Shown: positions 7,749-15,358, numbered from the stretch's first letter. The stretch is DNA of 64,000 nucleotides from Pedobacter panaciterrae (GCF_013204795.1 NZ_JABMKW010000018.1:620001-684000), one strand, 5' to 3'. Program-made: numbers and translations. The notes: generated by a model not told the origin, from the sequence alone.

Positions 7749-9473
7749 ATGCGGATGAAAAAAACACTTTTAGTACTGAGCTTGTTCTTTCTTTTTATTG
7801 TAACAATGACGGGGCATGGATTTGCCGCTACTCAGGTTCAGGATTCAACCGGAACGGATGATCTGGTTTTTACGGAAGTTGGTTCTGCTCAGGATAGTGC
7901 AGTAAACAACATTGTAAAAGACACGGTAAAAAAAGATACTATAGCACAGAGTGCATCTATAGATCAGGCAAAGGATAAGCCGGCAACTGCTGTTGTATCT
8001 GATGAGGCTAATCATAAGAAAACACTTTGGCAAACTTTTATCGCCGGTCTTGTTGGTGGGTTTTTAGCATTTTTAATGCCTTGTATTTTCCCAATGGTGC
8101 CGCTTACCATAAGTTATTTTACCAAAAGGGCGGGCAGCAAGAATAAAGGAATTGGGCAGGCAATTATTTACGGCCTCTCTATTATTGTTATTTATGTTGC
8201 TTTCGGGCTGTTAATTACGGTATTATTTGGATCGGCAGGCCTAAACGCGTTGAGTAGTAGCGGACTGTTTAATTTCTTCTTCTTTATTCTACTGGTCGTT
8301 TTTGCCATCTCCTTTTTTGGCGCATTTGAGATTACATTACCAAGTTCTTTCGTTAATAAAATTGACAATAAGGCAGATAACAGCAAAGGTTTAGGAGGCA
8401 TCTTTTTTATGGCTGCATCTCTGGCTTTGGTTTCCTTTTCGTGCACAGGACCTATTATTGGAACTTTGCTTGTAGATGCGAGTTCAAAAGGTGAGTTACT
8501 TGCCCCGGCTGTAGGGATGTTTGGTTTCTCGCTGGCACTAGCGCTTCCATTTACCTTGTCGGCGATCTTCCCTGGCTTTTTAAGCAGCATGCCTAAATCA
8601 GGGGGATGGTTGAATAGCGTGAAGGTTTGCCTTGGTTTCCTTGAGCTTGCTTTAGCGTTGAAATTCCTTTCTGCTGCCGATTTGGTTTGGCATTGGGAAT
8701 GGTTCGACCGTGAGGTGTTCCTGGTGCTGTGGATCGTGATTTTCTTCTTAATGGGTATTTATTTATTGGGGAAACTCAAGTTTTCGCACGACAGTGATCT
8801 GCCATATGTATCGGTACCACGATTATTCCTTGCCATACTTTCGTTTTCGTTTGCCATTTACATGGTGCCTGGTTTATGGGGCGCGCCGGTAAGCGTTTTA
8901 AGTGGCCTTGCACCGCCAATGAATACTCAGGATTTTATCCTTAACGGGAACGGCTCATCGCAATCAAAAGTGGATACCGAGTTTCCTTCTAAAGTGAAAT
9001 ACGATGATGTATTTAAAAAACCAATTGGTTTTACTCCGTTTTTTGATCTGGAAGAAGGCTTAGCTTATGCTAAAAAGGTAAACAAGCCTGTTATGATAGA
9101 TTTTACAGGCTGGGCATGTGTGAACTGCCGCAAAATGGAAGATAAAGTATGGATAGATGCCGAGGTAGGACGTATAATTAACGAATACGTATTAATACAG
9201 CTTTATGTAGATGAGCGCAAAATTAAAATGCCGAAGGAAAAAGTTCATTATTCGGAGATTCTGAGAACAACAACAGATGATCTGGGCAAGTGGAACGGTG
9301 ATTTCCAGGCTACAAAATATGGATCTAACTCTCAGCCTTTCTATGTATTGGCAGGACATGATTTAATTCCCTTAGTTAAACCACAGGGGGCGATTTTTGA
9401 TGCAAAAGAATATGCTGCATATTTACAAAGTGGTTTAGATAAATTCAAACAAGCTGAAAAACCAAATGAATAA
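7749..9473 (+). CDS. dsbD: Thiol:disulfide interchange protein DsbD (membrane and thioredoxin domains)
   Basis: 574 residues. A signal peptide (1-26) precedes a low-complexity linker, eight or so transmembrane segments from about 95 to 400, and a thioredoxin-like domain. The membrane part has LMPCIFPMVPLT and SFSCTGPIIG, the paired cysteines that carry electrons across the membrane. The C-terminal domain has GWACVNCRKM with redox cysteines 457 and 460. The E. coli alpha domain is missing and is supplied by the preceding gene. The start could be 7749 or the ATG two codons later. The 3' end overlaps pfkA by 8 nt, so the two are translationally coupled. Confidence 0.93.
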   Translation: MRMKKTLLVLSLFFLFIVTMTGHGFAATQVQDSTGTDDLVFTEVGSAQDSAVNNIVKDTVKKDTIAQSASIDQAKDKPATAVVSDEANHKKTLWQTFIAGLVGGFLAFLMPCIFPMVPLTISYFTKRAGSKNKGIGQAIIYGLSIIVIYVAFGLLITVLFGSAGLNALSSSGLFNFFFFILLVVFAISFFGAFEITLPSSFVNKIDNKADNSKGLGGIFFMAASLALVSFSCTGPIIGTLLVDASSKGELLAPAVGMFGFSLALALPFTLSAIFPGFLSSMPKSGGWLNSVKVCLGFLELALALKFLSAADLVWHWEWFDREVFLVLWIVIFFLMGIYLLGKLKFSHDSDLPYVSVPRLFLAILSFSFAIYMVPGLWGAPVSVLSGLAPPMNTQDFILNGNGSSQSKVDTEFPSKVKYDDVFKKPIGFTPFFDLEEGLAYAKKVNKPVMIDFTGWACVNCRKMEDKVWIDAEVGRIINEYVLIQLYVDERKIKMPKEKVHYSEILRTTTDDLGKWNGDFQATKYGSNSQPFYVLAGHDLIPLVKPQGAIFDAKEYAAYLQSGLDKFKQAEKPNE

Positions 9474-10449
9474 GATTAAAAACATAGGTGTATTAACATC
9501 TGGAGGCGATGCTCCCGGAATGAACGCTGCAATACGAGCAGTAGTAAGGGCAGCAATTTACTACGATTTACAAGTTACTGGTATTTTAAGAGGCTACGAA
9601 GGACTGGTGAATGGCGACTTTATTGAAATGGACCGTAAGTCGGTAGCAAATATCATTCAACGTGGAGGAACGATTTTGAAAACGGCAAGGAGTGATTCAT
9701 TCCGAACCAAAGAAGGAAGGCAACAGGCGTACGATCAATTAAAGAAAAATAACATAGACGCATTAATTGTTATTGGTGGTGATGGTACTTTTACGGGAGC
9801 AGATTTGTTTACACACGAATTTGATTATCCTGTTATAGGTTTGCCTGGAACTATTGATAATGATCTGGAAGGAACTGATTTTACAATAGGTTATGATACT
9901 GCAATTAATACCGTTATTAATGCTGTAGATAAAATCAGAGATACTGCAGAATCTCACGACCGTTTATTTATTGTTGAAGTGATGGGCCGTGATTCTGGTC
10001 TTATTGCTTTAAGAAGTGGAATAGGGGTAGGTGCTGAGGCGATTATGATACCTGAAGCAAATATGGGTATTGATGGTTTGGTTACCAGACTTGAGACCGG
10101 ACGTAAGGATAAGGCATCGAAAATAATTATTGTTGCCGAAGGTGATGAGATCGGTGGCGGCTTTAATGTTGGCGAGGTTCTTAAAGAGAAATTTCCGGCG
10201 TATGACATCAGGGTTTCTGTACTGGGCCATATTCAGCGTGGAGGTAAGCCAAGCTGCATGGATAGAGTTTTGGCTAGCCGCTTAGGTGTGGTTGCTGTAG
10301 AGGGGATCTTAGCCGGACAGACAGGCGTAATGGTTGGACAAAAGAATAAAGAGATTGTTTTTACGCCATTTAATCATGCTATTAAGCATATTGATGCAAA
10401 AGAAATAAGTCCTGCCTGGTTAAAACTGGTAGAGATATTGTCACTATAA
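9466..10449 (+). CDS. pfkA: ATP-dependent 6-phosphofructokinase
   Basis: 327 residues of bacterial PfkA, which phosphorylates fructose-6-phosphate to fructose-1,6-bisphosphate. It opens with GVLTSGGDAPGMNAAIRAVV (ATP-binding loop), has the catalytic region GLPGTIDNDLEGTDFTIGYDTA with the TIDND base, and VEVMGRDSG and LGHIQRGGKPS for sugar-phosphate binding. The length is standard. It overlaps dsbD by 8 nt and ends in a strong bidirectional terminator. Confidence 0.97.
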   Translation: MNKIKNIGVLTSGGDAPGMNAAIRAVVRAAIYYDLQVTGILRGYEGLVNGDFIEMDRKSVANIIQRGGTILKTARSDSFRTKEGRQQAYDQLKKNNIDALIVIGGDGTFTGADLFTHEFDYPVIGLPGTIDNDLEGTDFTIGYDTAINTVINAVDKIRDTAESHDRLFIVEVMGRDSGLIALRSGIGVGAEAIMIPEANMGIDGLVTRLETGRKDKASKIIIVAEGDEIGGGFNVGEVLKEKFPAYDIRVSVLGHIQRGGKPSCMDRVLASRLGVVAVEGILAGQTGVMVGQKNKEIVFTPFNHAIKHIDAKEISPAWLKLVEILSL

Positions 10450-10486
10450 TAAACAAAGGCCCTAAATTTTAGGGCCTTTGTTTATT
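10448..10486. terminator. Bidirectional terminator between pfkA and the ybjQ-like gene
   Basis: Nearly perfect 19-bp arms at 10448-10466 and 10468-10486 contain AAAGGCCC/GGGCCTTT, flanked by A- and T-rich ends. It serves both convergent genes and overlaps both stop codons. Confidence 0.85.
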
Positions 10487-10805
10487 ATTCTATTACTACA
10501 GCGGTTCCTGTTGCAGCAACCATTAACATGCTGCCGCCGCTACCTACTGTTTCATAATCTAAATCTACTCCGATTATGGCATTTGCACCCATTGCGGCTG
10601 CGTATTGCTGCATTTCATTAATCGCAGTATTTTTACCTTCTCTTAATACTTGTTCATACGATCCCGATCTGCCTCCAACGATGTCTCGTATTCCGGCAAA
10701 AAGATCTTTAAAAATATTGGCACCGATAATGGTTTCGCCACTTACAAGGCCTATGTATTTAACTACTTTTTTGCCTTCTACTGAATTGGTTGTTGTAATT
10801 AGCAT
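10485..10805 (-). CDS. YbjQ/UPF0145 family protein
   Basis: A 106-residue small protein of the YbjQ (UPF0145, sometimes called heavy-metal-binding) family. Conserved features are the N-terminal LITTTNSVEGKKVVKYIGLVSGE and the central GGRSGSYE followed by MGANAIIGVDLDYETV. Members form ring-like oligomers of unknown function, and the metal-binding label is weakly supported. It is convergent with pfkA and 43 nt downstream of the nucleotidase gene on the same strand. Confidence 0.88.
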   Translation of the reverse strand: MLITTTNSVEGKKVVKYIGLVSGETIIGANIFKDLFAGIRDIVGGRSGSYEQVLREGKNTAINEMQQYAAAMGANAIIGVDLDYETVGSGGSMLMVAATGTAVVIE

Positions 10806-10848
10806 CTTTTAATTGGTTTTTAGGTTTGATGATGATTTTGTGGATTTG

Positions 10849-11367
10849 TTACAGTAATTTATCCAGAACCTGCTGCCAGGTATCTACACGCTCGTAATCT
10901 TTTAACAGTAAGTTGTGTGGCGAAGAGAATAATAGTTTCCGGCCTTTAAAACCAGCGAAATTTTTAGCCCTGTCATCAATCATTACATCTACATCAACAA
11001 TTTTATCACCGCAGAACATGATGTTTCTCCAGGTAATAAAAGGAAAATGTTCTGCCAGCCAGTCAAGTTTATCTTCAAGAGAGTTTCTAAATTCTGTTGC
11101 TGCCGAAACGATATATATATCATGATGTTCCTGTAATTTTTTTACAGCTTCTACACTTCCTTCAATAAGCGGAAGGTCTCTAAAAAAGCCCTTTTCATTA
11201 ATATAATCGAACCATTTATTGTTAATATGCTCGGGCATATGATGGTAAACTTCATTTCCCGGTTCAATAATCAAGTCGAGCGGGATTCCGTAATCCCGGT
11301 TATAAAGGTGTATAAATTTGTGTATCGGATCGGCTAAAACCTCGTCCATGTCTATGGCTATTCTCAT
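10849..11367 (-). CDS. 5'(3')-deoxyribonucleotidase, NT5C type
   Basis: A 172-residue HAD-superfamily phosphatase. Motif I is DMDEVLAD at 5-12, containing the nucleophile Asp5 and acid/base Asp7. Motif II is IVSAAT and the later acidic motif is DVMIDDRAKN. The NT5C family dephosphorylates deoxynucleoside monophosphates and so trims dNTP pools. The length fits bacterial members. No signal peptide, so cytoplasmic. Confidence 0.88.
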   Translation of the reverse strand: MRIAIDMDEVLADPIHKFIHLYNRDYGIPLDLIIEPGNEVYHHMPEHINNKWFDYINEKGFFRDLPLIEGSVEAVKKLQEHHDIYIVSAATEFRNSLEDKLDWLAEHFPFITWRNIMFCGDKIVDVDVMIDDRAKNFAGFKGRKLLFSSPHNLLLKDYERVDTWQQVLDKLL

Positions 11368-11440
11368 TTGTATATCGTTTGCTCCAAATATCTTTAATTG
11401 GGGAGACAGTTATGTTAAATGAATTTAAAATTATTGCATC

Positions 11441-11471
11441 TTGTTAATCATTAGTATTTTACTTACTTTTG
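11441..11471 (+). promoter_or_regulatory. Promoter of rpsP
   Basis: A -33 TTG at 11441-11443 and a -7 box TACTTTTG at 11464-11471, with 20 nt between. This fits the Bacteroidota sigma-A consensus (TTG, about 19-21 nt, TAnnTTTG). It is the best -33/-7 pair seen in the window and sits 57 nt before rpsP. Confidence 0.75.
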
Positions 11472-11528
11472 CAACCCCGCAAGCACGAAGCTCCGGGAAC
11501 TATGTTGAATACATAAACTAAAAGAGAA
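11472..11528 (+). ncRNA. Possible structured leader of rpsP
   Basis: The short untranslated leader of rpsP contains CCCGC and later CCGGG about 12 nt apart, enough for a small hairpin with a GC stem in otherwise AT-rich DNA. Ribosomal-protein leaders that bind their own product are known for many operons. Assigning this one is speculative. Confidence 0.3.
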
Positions 11529-12119
11529 ATGGCAACTAAAATCAGATTGCAAAGATTCGGTAAAAAAGGTAAACCTTTTTTCCACGTTGTGGTAGCGGAT
11601 TCCCGCTCACCAAGAGATGGTAAATTCATTGAGCGTTTAGGTTCATACAACCCAAACACCAATCCAGCTACTATCGATCTTAACTTTGACAAAACTTTAG
11701 ACTGGGTAAACAAAGGTGCTGAACCTACGGATACTTGTCGTGCTATCCTTTCTTACAAAGGTGTTTTATACAAAAAACACTTAGAAGGTGGTGTTAAAAA
11801 AGGTGCGTTAACTGCAGAACAAGCGGAAGCTAAATTTGCTGAATGGTTAAGCGCTAAAGACGGTAAAATTGAAGGCAAAAAAGAGGGCTTAACTAAATCT
11901 AAAGATGAAGTTAGAAAAGCTGCTCTAGCTGCTGAAGCTAAGAAAAATGCTGACCGTGCTGCTGCCCTTGCAATTAAAAATGCACCGGTAGAAGAGGTTG
12001 TAGAAGAAGAAGTTGTTGAAGAAGCTCCAGTAGCTGAAGCTGCAACTGAAGAAGCTCCGGTAGCAGAAGAAACTCCTGCAGCAGAAGCTACAGAAGAAAG
12101 CAAAGAAGAAGAAGCATAG
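11529..12119 (+). CDS. rpsP: 30S ribosomal protein S16 with long acidic tail
   Basis: 196 residues. The first 80 or so are ordinary S16 (MATKIRLQRFGKKGKPFFHVVVAD and later RLGSYNP). The remaining half is an unusual extension: a lysine/alanine-rich helix (about 110-150) and then a tail almost entirely of Glu, Ala, Val and Pro. Long S16 tails occur in Bacteroidota but S16 is about 80-90 residues in E. coli. It is first in the rpsP-rimM-trmD set but has its own terminator, with 182 nt before rimM. Confidence 0.97.
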   Translation: MATKIRLQRFGKKGKPFFHVVVADSRSPRDGKFIERLGSYNPNTNPATIDLNFDKTLDWVNKGAEPTDTCRAILSYKGVLYKKHLEGGVKKGALTAEQAEAKFAEWLSAKDGKIEGKKEGLTKSKDEVRKAALAAEAKKNADRAAALAIKNAPVEEVVEEEVVEEAPVAEAATEEAPVAEETPAAEATEESKEEEA

Positions 12120-12138
12120 TATTTTTGTTATTCTGAAT

Positions 12139-12181
12139 AATAGCGAAGAATCTTTTATATGATTTCTTCGCTATTTTTTTA
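12139..12181 (+). terminator. Intrinsic terminator after rpsP
   Basis: 12-bp arms AATAGCGAAGAA (12139-12150) and its complement (12164-12175) are followed by a T-run to 12180. The left flank TTCTGAATAATAGCGAAGAATC resembles Bacteroidota REP elements, so it may be a co-opted repeat. Confidence 0.8.
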
Positions 12182-12212
12182 TTTAAAGGTTTTATGAAAG
12201 GCTGATCTTCAT

Positions 12213-12246
12213 TTCCGTCATCTCGACGATAGGAGAGATGACGGAA
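12213..12246. repeat. REP-like palindrome, copy 1 of 2
   Basis: Arms of 12 bp at 12213-12224 and 12235-12246 surround the centre GACGATAGGA. The core from CGTCATCTCGACG to GAGAGATGACG recurs exactly at 17825-17852, 5.6 kb away, in another intergenic gap. It lies between the rpsP terminator and rimM. Confidence 0.75.
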
Positions 12247-12301
12247 GCTGAGGTGATGGTACTGTAGGAATACAACAAGACCAAAAATTAACGATACACC
12301 A

Positions 12302-12829
12302 ATGAAAATAGAAGAAGCGTTTTATATAGGATACATTACCAAAACAAAGGGATTAAAGGGAGAGGTTCAGCTGTTCTTTGAATATGATGAGCCTGAATTA
12401 CTGGAACTTGATGTGATTTTTGCTGATATAAATGGCAAAATGGTGCCTTTCTTTGTATCGTCTTATAAGCTTCAGACTAATAATACAGGGAATTTCTATT
12501 TTGACGACATCGATCATATAGACAAGGCCCAGCCTCTGTTAAGAAAAAAGGTATATCTGCCTTTAACAAAAATGCCAGATCGTTCTGATGAAGATTTTCA
12601 TTATAATGATTTAAAAGGCTTTGTTGTTTTTGATGAAACACATGGGGAGCTTGGCGAAATTATTGAGGTAAATGAATACCCTCAGCAATTTGTTGCAACG
12701 GTAGCCTATCAAAGTAAGGAAATCCTGTTTCCTTTGAATGATGATATGATTGTTGAGATTGATGAGGATGAAGGCACTATGCTTGTTGATTTGCCCGAAG
12801 GCTTATTAGACATATATATCAATCCTTAA
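12302..12829 (+). CDS. rimM: Ribosome maturation factor RimM
   Basis: A 175-residue 16S processing factor that binds S19 and helps assemble the 30S head. The N-terminal beta-barrel has FYIGYITKTKGLKGEVQ, and the C-terminal PRC-barrel has GELGEIIEVNEYPQQ and ILFPLNDDMIVEID. The length is normal. It is followed after 15 nt by trmD and lies downstream of rpsP, the order usual in bacteria. Confidence 0.95.
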   Translation: MKIEEAFYIGYITKTKGLKGEVQLFFEYDEPELLELDVIFADINGKMVPFFVSSYKLQTNNTGNFYFDDIDHIDKAQPLLRKKVYLPLTKMPDRSDEDFHYNDLKGFVVFDETHGELGEIIEVNEYPQQFVATVAYQSKEILFPLNDDMIVEIDEDEGTMLVDLPEGLLDIYINP

Positions 12830-12832
12830 TTT

Positions 12833-12840
12833 TATCTTTG
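12833..12840 (+). promoter_or_regulatory. Putative -7 box (TATCTTTG) 4 nt before trmD
   Basis: An exact TAnnTTTG match in the 15-nt rimM-trmD gap. If it is used, trmD could be read from an almost leaderless transcript as well as from rimM. No clear -33 element. Confidence 0.45.
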
Positions 12841-12844
12841 CACC

Positions 12845-13522
12845 ATGCGTTTTGACATTATAACTGTTTTGCCGGCTCTTTTGGATAGCCCTTTTGCCCA
12901 CTCTATTTTGCAACGTGCTCAAAAGAAAGGTATTGCTGAGATAGTGGTTCATAACCTTAGAGATTATGCCACGAACAAGCAAAAAAGTGTAGATGATTAT
13001 CCTTATGGTGGTGGTAGCGGCATGGTGATGTCTATTGAGCCTTTTGCCAGGTGTATAGAAGGGCTAAAGGCTGAACGTGATTACGATGAAGTAATTTTTA
13101 TGAGCCCGGATGGGGTGACTTTTAACCAGACGATTGCAAATGAATTATCGGGCAAGGGCAACATTATGATTCTATGTGGTCATTACAAGGGCATAGACCA
13201 GCGCGTAAGAGATTTATTTGTAACACGTGAGATTTCTATCGGAGATTATGTTTTGTCGGGAGGAGAGCTTCCTGCAGCAGTTTTGGTTGATGCCATTGTA
13301 AGGCTTATTCCTGGTGTTTTGAATGATGAGACATCGGCTTTGTCTGATAGCTTCCAGGGAGAGCTACTGGATGCTCCTGTTTATACGAGGCCGGCTGACT
13401 GGAACGGACATAAAGTTCCTGATGTGCTATTAAGCGGTCACGAGGCAAAGATTAATGAATGGCGCCATGATCAGGCTTTGGCCAGAACACAACAACGTCG
13501 CCCTGATTTACTCGAAGACTAG
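12845..13522 (+). CDS. trmD: tRNA (guanine-N1-)-methyltransferase
   Basis: A 225-residue SPOUT-class methyltransferase that makes m1G37 in tRNAs and prevents +1 frameshifting. The trefoil-knot motifs are present: DYPYGGGSGMVM, FMSPDG, LCGHYKGIDQRV and SIGDYVLSGGELPA. The length is standard. Normally rplS follows at once. Here the two are separated by a 1.3-kb islet, and trmD overlaps the convergent XRE gene by 4 nt. Confidence 0.97.
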   Translation: MRFDIITVLPALLDSPFAHSILQRAQKKGIAEIVVHNLRDYATNKQKSVDDYPYGGGSGMVMSIEPFARCIEGLKAERDYDEVIFMSPDGVTFNQTIANELSGKGNIMILCGHYKGIDQRVRDLFVTREISIGDYVLSGGELPAAVLVDAIVRLIPGVLNDETSALSDSFQGELLDAPVYTRPADWNGHKVPDVLLSGHEAKINEWRHDQALARTQQRRPDLLED

Positions 13523-13878
13523 TTTCCTTTGCTCAGGAGCGAAATAATTTTATCCTTATCTTTTATTTGATCTTTTAATGCGGTAAGCATCTCTTTGCAA
13601 TTTTTCAAATTGCTCTTTAGATCGGTATACTCTGCTTTTTGATCGCTTACAAGGCTTTCTACGCTTTTGTTGCTGTACGGTATTACTGTTGTTTGAAAAA
13701 ACGTGGCAGGCGGTACGTCAAGGACCTTTGAAAGGGTTATAATGTCATTATATTTTATTGATCCCCGGGTTAAACTCAGCTTCAGGCCATCAAAGGTTTT
13801 GTCCATTTTTTCAGCAAGCCAGGTCATGGATCTGCCTTTTTCTTTGAGTAGCTCATCGACTATCCGCTTTAATGCCAT
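13519..13878 (-). CDS. Small XRE-like helix-turn-helix protein with coiled coil
   Basis: 119 residues. Residues about 5-60 resemble a Cro/CI helix-turn-helix: LKEKGRSMTWLAEKM, then LSLTRGSIKYNDIITLSKVLDVPPATFF, with the usual LA..M and L.V....F spacing. Residues about 75-115 are charged and heptad-like and probably form a coiled coil for dimerisation. It lies between trmD and rplS and diverges from two small genes, with an inverted repeat in the shared 131-nt gap. It is most simply a local regulator. Its target is inferred from position only. Confidence 0.7.
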   Translation of the reverse strand: MALKRIVDELLKEKGRSMTWLAEKMDKTFDGLKLSLTRGSIKYNDIITLSKVLDVPPATFFQTTVIPYSNKSVESLVSDQKAEYTDLKSNLKNCKEMLTALKDQIKDKDKIISLLSKGN

Positions 13879-13927
13879 AAAAAAATTCGTATAAATTTGG
13901 CTAACACTTAAAATATTTGGTGTATTT

Positions 13928-13951
13928 ATGCTATAAAATTATGAATAGCAT
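13928..13951. promoter_or_regulatory. Candidate operator: inverted repeat ATGCTAT-N10-ATAGCAT
   Basis: Perfect 7-bp arms at 13928-13934 and 13945-13951 in the gap between the XRE-like gene and the small tandem genes. The size and spacing suit a dimeric HTH protein. Three AATTTGG-type elements lie at 13892-13903, 13912-13924 and, inverted, 13984-13996. Confidence 0.4.
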
Positions 13952-14009
13952 TACATTTTTTTGATAAAAATACAAAAAATAAGTATAACCAAATTAAACT
14001 AACGTAAGT

Positions 14010-14317
14010 ATGAAAAAAGTAAAGATCAGCGACAGTGCACCGAGGAAGTACAAGATTAACGAGTGTTTGCTAAAAAGATCGATCGGCCACCGCCGCGAAG
14101 CGATTAGAAAACTGCCCAAATATTTAAGCATCTCACTCAACACGCTTCATAATTATCGGAACATTCTTTTTAGTGATTCTCAGGATATTCCTCATGAAAT
14201 TGTGGTGCTGTTTGAGCATTATTTGAACTGCAGACAGGAGGATTGCTGAATAAGCCAATAAGAGGTAAAACGCTTGATGAGCTGATAAATACTGAACTAC
14301 AGCAAAGTAGGGAATGA
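14010..14317 (+). pseudogene. Small HTH-like protein, apparently frameshifted near its 3' end
   Basis: As read, the gene is a 79-residue protein ending at 14249. It aligns without gaps to the next gene over 63 residues (about 25 identities, roughly 40 percent), sharing RKYKI[N/D]E, an NT-HNYR core and DIP-E-V. After its Asp codon at 14241-14243 a -1 shift opens a frame to a stop at 14315-14317. The extra residues (LLNKPIRGKTLDELI) continue the alignment without gaps, with about 6 of 15 identities. The ancestral gene was therefore probably about 102 codons. No classical slippery heptamer is visible, so an indel is likelier than programmed frameshifting. Function unknown, and a short DNA-binding role is inferred. 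Confidence 0.65.
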
Positions 14318-14364
14318 TGTGTAGAATAAATTCAAAAAAACTGACTAACTGACAAGATTATATC

Positions 14365-14658
14365 ATGAAAGAACAAAGAAAATATAAAATTGATGAAGCA
14401 ATAAGAAAGTTAAACTTACCAAATTATAAGGCAGCACTAAGGATTATCCCACGTGAACTGGGAATTGCTTCTAATACTTTTCATAATTACAGGAAGCTAA
14501 AAGTTACGGATAAGGCAGATATTCCTTACGAAATGGTAAGAAAACTTGAGATTATGTTTCATATGAAAATAGGGGAGCTGGCCAACTCAAAAATTTGTTG
14601 TCAGGACTTAAGCGTGTTGATAATGGAATATAATAGCTCTGAGTCTGTTAGCGCCTAG
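14365..14658 (+). CDS. Small HTH-like protein, intact paralog of the preceding gene
   Basis: 97 residues, with no signal peptide or membrane segment. It is basic at the N-terminus (MKEQRKYKIDEAIRKL) and contains IPRELGIASNTFHNYRKLKV, which looks like a helix-turn-helix: helix, small turn GIAS, recognition helix. The C-terminal ICCQDLSVLIMEY has an adjacent cysteine pair. I recognise no named family. It lies 115 nt after the stop of its sister in the first frame, or 48 nt after the shifted frame, and before rplS, in an islet that splits the usual trmD-rplS pair. Confidence 0.7.
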   Translation: MKEQRKYKIDEAIRKLNLPNYKAALRIIPRELGIASNTFHNYRKLKVTDKADIPYEMVRKLEIMFHMKIGELANSKICCQDLSVLIMEYNSSESVSA

Positions 14659-14806
14659 CGAATAGTACTGGATACATGCTATTTACAGACGCTTTACCGG
14701 TCTAATTATTTATCTGAAAAATGAGTAGATTTGCTTTTGAATATGTGGAAATAATAAAGAATGTGGAAAAAAACAAAAATCGCTTTTATTTCTAAAATAA
14801 AATTCC

Positions 14807-14814
14807 TAATATTG
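14807..14814 (+). promoter_or_regulatory. Possible -7 box (TAATATTG) for rplS
   Basis: One mismatch to TAnnTTTG, 46 nt before rplS. Because trmD no longer sits directly upstream, rplS needs its own promoter and this is the best candidate. Confidence 0.4.
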
Positions 14815-14818
14815 CAGT

Positions 14819-14843
14819 CCGATTTTAAACAACAAAAAATCGG
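14819..14843 (+). ncRNA. Possible structured leader of rplS
   Basis: CCGATTTT (14819-14826) and AAAATCGG (14836-14843) are perfect complements with a 9-nt loop, ending 17 nt before the start codon. It may be an autoregulatory L19 leader or a chance hairpin. Confidence 0.35.
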
Positions 14844-14860
14844 CTTAATAGCTTAAAATC

Positions 14861-15208
14861 ATGGATTTAGTAAAATTTGTTGAAGAGCAGGTAATCGCAA
14901 AAAATGAGTTTCCTGCATTCAAATCAGGAGATACAGTGAGTGTTCACTATAAAATTCGCGAAGGTAATAAAGAACGTATTCAAATTTACCAAGGTGTAGT
15001 ATTACAGCGTAATAGCGTTGGTGCTAATGAAACGTTTACCGTTCGTAAAATGTCTAATGGTGTTGGTGTTGAACGTATCTTCCCGATAAATTCTCCAAAC
15101 ATCGCTAAAGTTGAAGTTAACAGTCACGGTAAAGTTCGCAGATCGAAATTATTCTATCTACGTGAGTTAACTGGTAAAGCAGCTCGTATCAAATCTAAAA
15201 GAGTTTAA
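14861..15208 (+). CDS. rplS: 50S ribosomal protein L19
   Basis: 115 residues of standard L19, which sits at the 30S-50S interface. Signature pieces are GDTVSVHYKIREGNKERIQ, FTVRKMSNGVGVERIFP and RSKLFYLRELTGKAARIK. The start is clear and the length is normal. It is separated from trmD by the regulator islet and followed by a good terminator. Confidence 0.97.
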   Translation: MDLVKFVEEQVIAKNEFPAFKSGDTVSVHYKIREGNKERIQIYQGVVLQRNSVGANETFTVRKMSNGVGVERIFPINSPNIAKVEVNSHGKVRRSKLFYLRELTGKAARIKSKRV

Positions 15209-15229
15209 TTTCTTTAGAAAAAGCATATT

Positions 15230-15261
15230 AACCTTCCCGATTGTATCGGGGAGGTTTTTTT
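15230..15261 (+). terminator. Intrinsic terminator after rplS
   Basis: The stem AACCTTCCCGAT/ATCGGGGAGGTT, with one wobble pair, is followed by a seven-T run, 22 nt after the stop. Confidence 0.85.
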
Positions 15262-15350
15262 GTTTGCCCCGAAACCACTCTGTTCCGAGTAAATTATTAC
15301 GATTTATCATTATTTTAGTGATGTATCGTAAATGCACAGTTGCTTTTATC

Positions 15351-15358
15351 TAAGTTTG
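15351..15358 (+). promoter_or_regulatory. Putative -7 box (TAAGTTTG) for the dehydrogenase gene
   Basis: An exact TAnnTTTG match 97 nt before the ATG, giving a leader of about 90 nt. No clear -33. Confidence 0.4.
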
